NCBI GenBank assembly: GCA_036231565.1
Contig: JAZAHA010000006.1
Location: 43,899-107,898 of the forward strand
Source: Maricaulis sp036231565
Lineage (GTDB): Bacteria; Pseudomonadota; Alphaproteobacteria; Caulobacterales; Maricaulaceae
DNA: 64,000 nucleotides
Direction of reading: 5' to 3'
Shown here: positions 60,179-64,000 of the stretch, piece after piece
Layout of the letters: every line of letters begins with the position of its first letter
Position numbering within the stretch: position 1 is the first letter of the stretch
Translations under genes and position numbers: made by a program
The notes under the pieces: generated by a model
Databases searched by the model: none
Seen by the model: the letters and a program-made list of their open reading frames with translations, nothing else
What the model was told of the DNA's origin: nothing

Positions 60179-60589
60179 ATGATCCGATCCCTGCCCCACG
60201 ACCTTTTGCCGCCCTCCCTGGAAGATTTCGAGGCCCTCGCCGCCCGGGCCTGGGAGGGCCTGCCCGACGGGTTCCGCAAGATGTGCGGCCGGGTGGAGAT
60301 CTTCGTCGCCGACTTCGCTGATGGCGAAACCCTCGAGGCGCTGGGCATGGAAGACGCGTTCGAGCTGACCGGCGTCTATATCGGCGTCGACCTGGCGCGC
60401 AAATCGGTGATCGATCCTTCGCCGGAGCCGGACCGGGTCTTCCTGTTCCGCCGCCCGATCCTGGATGAATGGGCCGAGCGCGGCGACATCCCGCTGGGCG
60501 AGCTGGTCGCCCACGTCCTGGTGCACGAGATCGGCCATCATTTCGGCCTCTCCGACGAAGACATGCACCGCATCGAGGATGAGGGTTAG
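60179..60589 (+). CDS. Minimal zincin-type metallopeptidase (DUF1025)
   Basis: 136 residues. HEIGHHFGLSDEDM near the end (His116, Glu117, His120) is a compact HExxH zinc motif. PPSLEDFEALAARAWEGLPDGFRKMCGRVEIFV is the family N-terminus, and VFLFRRPILDEWAERGDIPLGELVAHVLVHEIGH precedes the motif. These short proteins, widespread in Proteobacteria, are predicted peptidases without a signal peptide; substrate unknown. The start is ATG 60179, divergent from mmcB. Confidence 0.93.
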   Translation: MIRSLPHDLLPPSLEDFEALAARAWEGLPDGFRKMCGRVEIFVADFADGETLEALGMEDAFELTGVYIGVDLARKSVIDPSPEPDRVFLFRRPILDEWAERGDIPLGELVAHVLVHEIGHHFGLSDEDMHRIEDEG

Positions 60590-60597
60590 CCGTGCTG

Positions 60598-60737
60598 TCC
60601 TCCTTCCCCTTGACGGGGAAGGTGTCCGGCTTCGCCGGACGGAAGGGGTGAAACGCAACGCGTTTCCGGTCTGCGAAAGTCACCCACTCCACCGCTGCTG
60701 ACGCAGCGGTCCCCCTCGCCCATCAAGGGCGAGGACT
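60598..60737. repeat. Family B intergenic repeat, copy 2 (reversed)
   Basis: Runs TCCTCCTTCCCCTTGACGGGG ... GGACGGAAGGGGTGAAACGC ... CCACTCCACCGCTGCTGACGCAGCGG ... CATCAAGGGCGAGGAC, that is, the copy at 57480-57615 read on the other strand. The elements lie between the metallopeptidase and the sirtuin, whose 3' ends converge. Confidence 0.88.
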
Positions 60738-60748
60738 TGGGGCCTGCC

Positions 60749-61459
60749 TCACCCCTGCGCCAGAAATGCCTCGGTCCAGGCGGGTACGGCGGCGCTGGCC
60801 GGGCCGGTGATGTGGCTGTCGAAAACGGGCGAGGTATCGGTTTCCGCAAGGTTGATCTCGGTGAGATGCGCCCCCGCGCGGCGGGCGATCTCGGAGAAGC
60901 CGGCGGCGGGATAGACCGTGCCGGACGTGCCGATCGCGACGAAATGAGTGCAGGCCTCCAGCGCCTGGAAGATCAGATCCATCTCCAGCGGAATCTCGCC
61001 GAACCACACCACGTGCGGCCGCAGGAAGCCGGGCTGCTGGCAGCGCGGACAGGGCGTGTCCGCACCGATCTCGTCGAAGGCCGTGGCGACCGTGTGGCAG
61101 GCCTCGCAGCGCATCTTCCTCAGCTCGCCATGCATGTGAATGAGACGCTGCGAGCCGGCCTGCTCGTGCAGATCGTCGACATTCTGGGTGACCAGCAGGA
61201 AATCTCCGCCGCGCGCCAGCCAGTCGCGCTCCAGCCGGGCCAGGGCCGCATGCGCCGCATTGGGTGAGGCGTCTGCCAGATTGGCGCGGCGGGCATTGTA
61301 GAATTCATGCACTTTGAAAGGCTGGGCCGCGAAGGCTTCCGGGGTCGCCAGTGCCTGCCAGTCAAACTTCGCCCACAGCCCGTCCGTATCGCGGAACGTG
61401 CCCAGCCCGGATTCAGCGGAAATTCCGGCGCCGGTGAGAATGACGAGCGAGCCTGTCAT
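60749..61459 (-). CDS. cobB: Sir2-family NAD-dependent protein deacylase
   Basis: 236 residues. GAGISAESGLGTFR (NAD site), TQNVDDLHEQAG and the catalytic His110 in LIHMHGEL are present. Four zinc cysteines form CEAC (118, 121) and CPRC (137, 140). The FYNAR segment (Tyr54, Arg57) carries the Y-x-x-R pair that marks SIRT5-like desuccinylases, as in E. coli CobB. It removes acyl groups from lysines and links metabolism to NAD+. Start ATG 61459. Confidence 0.96.
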   Translation of the reverse strand: MTGSLVILTGAGISAESGLGTFRDTDGLWAKFDWQALATPEAFAAQPFKVHEFYNARRANLADASPNAAHAALARLERDWLARGGDFLLVTQNVDDLHEQAGSQRLIHMHGELRKMRCEACHTVATAFDEIGADTPCPRCQQPGFLRPHVVWFGEIPLEMDLIFQALEACTHFVAIGTSGTVYPAAGFSEIARRAGAHLTEINLAETDTSPVFDSHITGPASAAVPAWTEAFLAQG

Positions 61460-61512
61460 GGGGCCGAGTTAAGCGGGATTGGCGGGTCAGGTGAAGGCTT
61501 GCCTCACATTCT

Positions 61513-61680
61513 TTGTCATCCCGGCCGTATGGCCTGCGCAGGCAGGCCGGAGGGCCGGTACCCATATGCTCGCTGACGGCCGAAAGCAGGCTCGACGTAC
61601 GCGACATCTGGGCACACACCGGGATTATGGGTCCCGGACTTGTGCCCCGCCTGCGCGGGGCGTTCATCCGGGATGACAAG
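61513..61680. repeat. Family D intergenic repeat, copy 2
   Basis: TTGTCATCCCGG (61513-61524) and CCGGGATGACAA (61668-61679) are a perfect 12-bp inverted terminal pair. The interior follows copy 1 at 51896-52068 base by base for most of its length. A third, short element with the same ends occurs at 62941-62983. Confidence 0.9.
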
Positions 61681-61703
61681 TGTGACGCCGGCAAACGCAA
61701 ACC

Positions 61704-61731
61704 AAAAAACCCCGCCGGTTTCCCGGCGGGG
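61704..61731 (-). terminator. Rho-independent terminator of trmD-rplS
   Basis: CCCCGCCGG (61710-61718) pairs with CCGGCGGGG (61723-61731), a perfect 9-bp stem with a 4-base loop. On the minus strand it is followed by TTTTTT (61704-61709 as AAAAAA on the plus strand). It lies 28 bases beyond the rplS stop. Confidence 0.93.
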
Positions 61732-61758
61732 TCTTTGAAATCGTGCGAGGGCGGACGC

Positions 61759-62151
61759 CTATTTCTTGGCTTCGCGCTTCTCGATGCCGCGGCCGGTGAC
61801 GCGTTCGGCGATACGGGCCGACTTGCCGCGACGGTCGCGCAGGTAATACAGCTTCGCGCGGCGGACCTTGCCCTTCCGCTTGATCTCGATCAGCTCGACA
61901 TTCGGCGAGTAGACCGGGAAAACGCGCTCGACACCTTCACCGAAGGAAATCTTGCGGACGGTGTAGCTCTCGTTCAGGCCGCCGCCATTGCGGGCGATGC
62001 AGACGCCTTCGAACACCTGGATCCGCTCACGGTCGCCTTCCTTGATGCGAACATGGACGCGCAGCGTGTCGCCGGCGCTGAAATCCGGGATGGTCTTCTC
62101 GCCCAGAACGCGGGCGGCTTCTTCTTTTTCAAGCTGCTCGATCATGTTCAT
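61759..62151 (-). CDS. rplS: 50S ribosomal protein L19
   Basis: 130 residues. FSAGDTLRVHVRIKEGDRERIQVFEGVCIARNGGGLNESYTVRKISFGEGVERVFPVYSPNVELIEIKRKGKVRRAKLYYLRDRRGKSARI is the typical L19 sequence. The start ATG 62151 overlaps the trmD stop by 4 bases. An intrinsic terminator follows. L19 lies at the 30S-50S interface. Confidence 0.98.
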   Translation of the reverse strand: MNMIEQLEKEEAARVLGEKTIPDFSAGDTLRVHVRIKEGDRERIQVFEGVCIARNGGGLNESYTVRKISFGEGVERVFPVYSPNVELIEIKRKGKVRRAKLYYLRDRRGKSARIAERVTGRGIEKREAKK

Positions 62152-62888
62152 CGTGCATTCTCCTTGCGCGCCACGTACCTCGCCCAGAGGTCGGGGCGCC
62201 GCGCCTTCGTAATCTCTTCCGCCTGTTCCCGGCGCCAGGCCTCTATCCGGCCATGGTGCCCCGAGAGCAGGACTTCGGGGATCTCTTCATCCTCGAACAC
62301 GCGCGGACGCGTGTAGTGAGGATATTCGAGGAGATCGCCCTCGAAACTCTCATCTTCGGCCGAGGCCGGATCACCGAGCACGCCGGGGAGAAGTCTCACA
62401 CAGGCCTCGATGAGAACCTGGGCAGGGCCTTCGCCACCGGCCAGAACGGCATCGCCGACACTGACCTCTTCCATCCCGCGACTGTCGATGACCCGTTGAT
62501 CGAGCCCTTCGAACCGGCCGCAGAATACGACAACGCCAGAACCGGCCGCCCATTCCCGGACCCGGGATTGAGAGAGCGGTCGTCCTCGCGGCGTCAAATA
62601 GATCAACGGCCGTTTCCCGCCTTGCCAGCGAGACTGCACCGTATCAATCGCCTCCGCGGCTACATCCGGCCTGAGCACCATACCAGCGCCTCCGCCGGCC
62701 GGGGTGTCGTCCACGGAGCGGTGCTTATGACGGGAAAAATCCCGGATGTCCACAGTTTCCAGCGCCCACAACCCACGATTCGCAGCTGCGCCGATCAGCG
62801 ACACGCCAAGCGGTCCGGGAAACGCCTCCGGAAAGAGGGTCAGGGCCGTGGCAGTCCACGGCAGGGAAGGGGCAGGCGCGTCAGTCAT
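62148..62888 (-). CDS. trmD: tRNA (guanine-N1)-methyltransferase
   Basis: 246 residues of the SPOUT class. GGGAGMVLRPDVAAEAID, YLTPRGRPLSQSRVREWA and FCGRFEGLDQRVIDSRGMEEVSVGDAVLAGGEGPAQVLIEACVRLLPGVLG form the trefoil-knot SAM site. It methylates G37 of tRNAs and is essential. ATG 62888 (MTDAPAPSLPWTATALTLFPEAFPG) is chosen; the frame up to 63017 has no family character. Unlike the standard rpsP-rimM-trmD-rplS cluster, no rimM is found upstream; a repeat-rich gap and a convergent-free lipoprotein gene lie there. Confidence 0.97.
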   Translation of the reverse strand: MTDAPAPSLPWTATALTLFPEAFPGPLGVSLIGAAANRGLWALETVDIRDFSRHKHRSVDDTPAGGGAGMVLRPDVAAEAIDTVQSRWQGGKRPLIYLTPRGRPLSQSRVREWAAGSGVVVFCGRFEGLDQRVIDSRGMEEVSVGDAVLAGGEGPAQVLIEACVRLLPGVLGDPASAEDESFEGDLLEYPHYTRPRVFEDEEIPEVLLSGHHGRIEAWRREQAEEITKARRPDLWARYVARKENAR

Positions 62889-62940
62889 GGCGCGCGGGTT
62901 TAGCAGGGATGGGGGGCATGAGTCTGCAATTTCCCTCATC

Positions 62941-62983
62941 TTGTCATCCCGGCTCAGGGCCGGGCATTCGTCGGGGATGACAG
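62941..62983. repeat. Short family D-related inverted repeat
   Basis: TTGTCATCCC (62941-62950) and GGGATGACAG (62974-62983) bracket 23 bases, an abbreviated version of the ends of the family D element. It lies upstream of trmD. Confidence 0.7.
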
Positions 62984-63011
62984 CGGAAGTCAGTGTTTCG
63001 GGCGCTGCGCG

Positions 63012-63142
63012 CCTCACCCCTTCCGTCCGGCAAAGCCGGACACCTTCCCCATCAAGGGGAAGGACCTATGGCGGTGCTAGGCTCCAGGTCCTCGCCCTTG
63101 ATGGGCGAGGGGGACCGCGCCAACGGCGTGGTGGAGTGGGTG
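63012..63142. repeat. Family B intergenic repeat, copy 3 (rearranged)
   Basis: Half-modules of family B lie in altered order: CCTCACCCCTTCCGTCCGGC ... CCATCAAGGGGAAGGA first, then CCAGGTCCTCGCCCTTGATG ... GTGGAGTGGGTG. In copy 1 the order is the reverse. With the D-like repeat at 62941 it fills most of the 418 bases between trmD and the lipoprotein gene at 63307. Confidence 0.85.
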
Positions 63143-63306
63143 ATGGCTCGGTGCGGCCAGTTTCCGCCAGCCTGTCATCGGGCTGGATGTCCCGCGAAAA
63201 CGGGGCGTAAGGCCGGGATGACAAGGGCCGGTGTTTCGCACCTCTCCGGGAACAAAGCGGGGTCCGGGCCGTTGGTCGGGGTGAAACCTGATCCGGAGAT
63301 ACCGCC

Positions 63307-63816
63307 ATGGTCCGCCTGTTCCGCATACACACCGCCGCCTGCCGTTTTCTGGGGCTGGGCGCTGTCAGCGTCCTTGCGCTGGCGGCCTGTTCTGAAGGGG
63401 CCACCGGGCCCGGCGCGGCCGGAGACGCGGAACCGGGCGTCGAGATCGGCACGCTCACCGCGGACGATATCCGCGGCACCGACCTGCCGGGCGAGCTGGC
63501 CTGCGCCTTCGACATCGACGACACGCCGCAGCCGGTGATGCTGGTGCGGGCGAATGTGATGGACGAGGAGTTTTCCGAAGGCGTGATCAAGGTGGATGGC
63601 CGCATCGAACCGGTGCGCAGCCAGACGCCGGGCGGCTTCAATGCGCTGCTCGACGGCGAGACCCTGGCCGGCGGCGGGATGACGGTGGATGTGATCGTGA
63701 CGGGCGAGCCGGAGACGGCGGGCGAGGAATCCCCGCCCATGCCTGCGCGTCTGGTCTATGTCGGTGACACTGGTGCCCGCATGGTGGTCGAAGGCGAGTG
63801 GCGCTGCGGGCCGTAG
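63307..63816 (+). CDS. Putative lipoprotein of unknown function
   Basis: 169 residues with a lipoprotein signal (lipobox LAAC, Cys28, after FLGLGAVSVLA). The mature part is acidic: ITADDIRGTDLPGELACAFDIDD-type start, VMLVRANVMDEEFSEGVIKVDGRIEPVRSQTPGGFNALLDGETLAGGGMTVDV, ending VVEGEWRCGP. The two cysteines in the mature part (CAFDI and RCGP) may pair. I do not recognise the family. ATG 63307 is the first codon of the signal; GGAGATACC precedes it. Confidence 0.8.
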   Translation: MVRLFRIHTAACRFLGLGAVSVLALAACSEGATGPGAAGDAEPGVEIGTLTADDIRGTDLPGELACAFDIDDTPQPVMLVRANVMDEEFSEGVIKVDGRIEPVRSQTPGGFNALLDGETLAGGGMTVDVIVTGEPETAGEESPPMPARLVYVGDTGARMVVEGEWRCGP

Positions 63817-64000
63817 AGTCTGCGTCCGGTTTCCCCGACCCGTTCCGGGGTCTGGCGGCGCTTCAGAAGCGGACTCAACCAGGCCCCTGTGTGTTGGATG
63901 TGTTGTAGGGTGGTTGCGCGAAGGAGGCCGTCAGGCCCCTGGCGCTTGTGACGCCGTGTGCCGGCTTGGGCCCCTTCGCGCGTGTCTGCGTTCAGCCTGA
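63817..64000. other. Intergenic region at window end
   Basis: 184 bases after the lipoprotein stop. It holds the structured element at 63916-63981 and two occurrences of AGGCCCCTG (63883-63891 and 63933-63941). The open frame that reaches the end of the window (63758-64000) shows no coding character. Confidence 0.4.
63916..63981. ncRNA. Stem-loop region of unknown identity at window end
   Basis: GCGCGAAGG-A-GGCC (63916-63929) pairs with GGCC-CCTTCGCGC (63969-63981): 13 base pairs with one bulged A. A nested hairpin GGCG-CTTGTGA-CGCC lies inside (63941-63955). The structure is too regular to be chance and unlike the repeat families of the window. It could be a small structured RNA, a leader of the next gene, or part of one. 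No known RNA family was recognised, and the window ends 19 bases later. Confidence 0.4.

Noticed and set aside
60090..60692. N-terminal extension of the mmcB frame to 350 residues
   Set aside because: It runs antisense through the metallopeptidase gene and over the LexA box, is Arg/Pro-rich and has no homologous character.
40834..63142. Interspersed repeats as a CRISPR array
   Set aside because: The elements are long, few, dispersed between genes and lack regular spacers or cas genes.
63066..63740. 224-codon minus-strand frame opposite the last lipoprotein
   Set aside because: Low-complexity Ser/Pro/Arg composition; the plus strand has a clear lipobox and signal peptide.
63916..63981. Identification of the terminal structured element as SRP RNA, 6S RNA or tmRNA
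   Set aside because: None of the conserved motifs of these RNAs that I remember is present, so it is left unnamed.

Overview
The window looks like a chromosomal segment from a GC-rich stalked or budding marine alphaproteobacterium of the Caulobacterales/Maricaulales/Hyphomonadaceae type. This is inferred from gene content and order, not from a database match. The window opens inside the 3' end of parB, followed by converging holA-lptE-leuS-DUF3576, an arrangement familiar from origin-proximal Caulobacter-type chromosomes. It also carries lineage-typical genes: an NtrZ-like periplasmic regulator, a CenR-like response regulator, MmcB, DUF1674, DUF2794, the 180-kDa class NAD-glutamate dehydrogenase and xth/lolA/ftsK in a row. 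Gene density is high and most genes are core housekeeping. No rRNA, CRISPR array, prophage or insertion sequence was seen, and there is one tRNA.

Layout. 1-9 kb: parB end, replication clamp-loader subunit, LPS assembly, leucyl-tRNA synthetase, a porin, NtrZ, a ThiE-like protein, YggS and an L,D-transpeptidase. 9-14 kb: CenR-like regulator, a DUF922 protease-like protein, and a 1027-residue protein that joins a TAXI ligand-binding receptor to a channel-like pore and two cytoplasmic RCK-like domains. 14-24 kb: xth, lolA, a HAD hydrolase, ftsK, a UbiH-type hydroxylase, small folding or maturation proteins (Trm112, CnoX-like thioredoxin), a prolyl-tRNA deacylase and tRNA-Gly(GCC). 24-27 kb: an accessory-looking cassette of a LysR regulator divergent from two GNAT-type genes and an isochorismatase-fold gene with altered catalytic residues. 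27-41 kb: NAD-GDH, a frameshifted lipoprotein hydrolase, purH, a polysaccharide SDR and heparinase-family pair, rpe and rsmB. 41-51 kb: htpX, sdhAF4-like, pyrF, a LysE exporter, a eukaryote-type glutaminase, argG, an orphan histidine kinase and two phosphatases. 51-57 kb: a BI-1 protein, DUF2794, and a tightly coupled GldA/GldF/GldG-like ABC system with a DUF4340 protein. 57-64 kb: a pair of DJ-1/PfpI genes, mmcB under a perfect GTTC-N7-GTTC LexA box, a minimal metalloprotease, a SIRT5-like sirtuin, trmD-rplS and a lipoprotein.

Intergenic spaces are unusually rich in short repeats. At least five families recur, most with long inverted arms and often between convergent genes. In two places the repeat itself supplies the stop codon of the neighbouring gene.

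The most promising undescribed item is the TAXI-channel-RCK fusion (10543-13626), followed by the LysR/GNAT/GNAT/isochorismatase-like cassette (24151-27019). Several genes concern glutamate and nitrogen (NtrZ, NAD-GDH, glutaminase, argG, and a TAXI domain of a family that includes glutamate binders), but a functional link between them is speculation.
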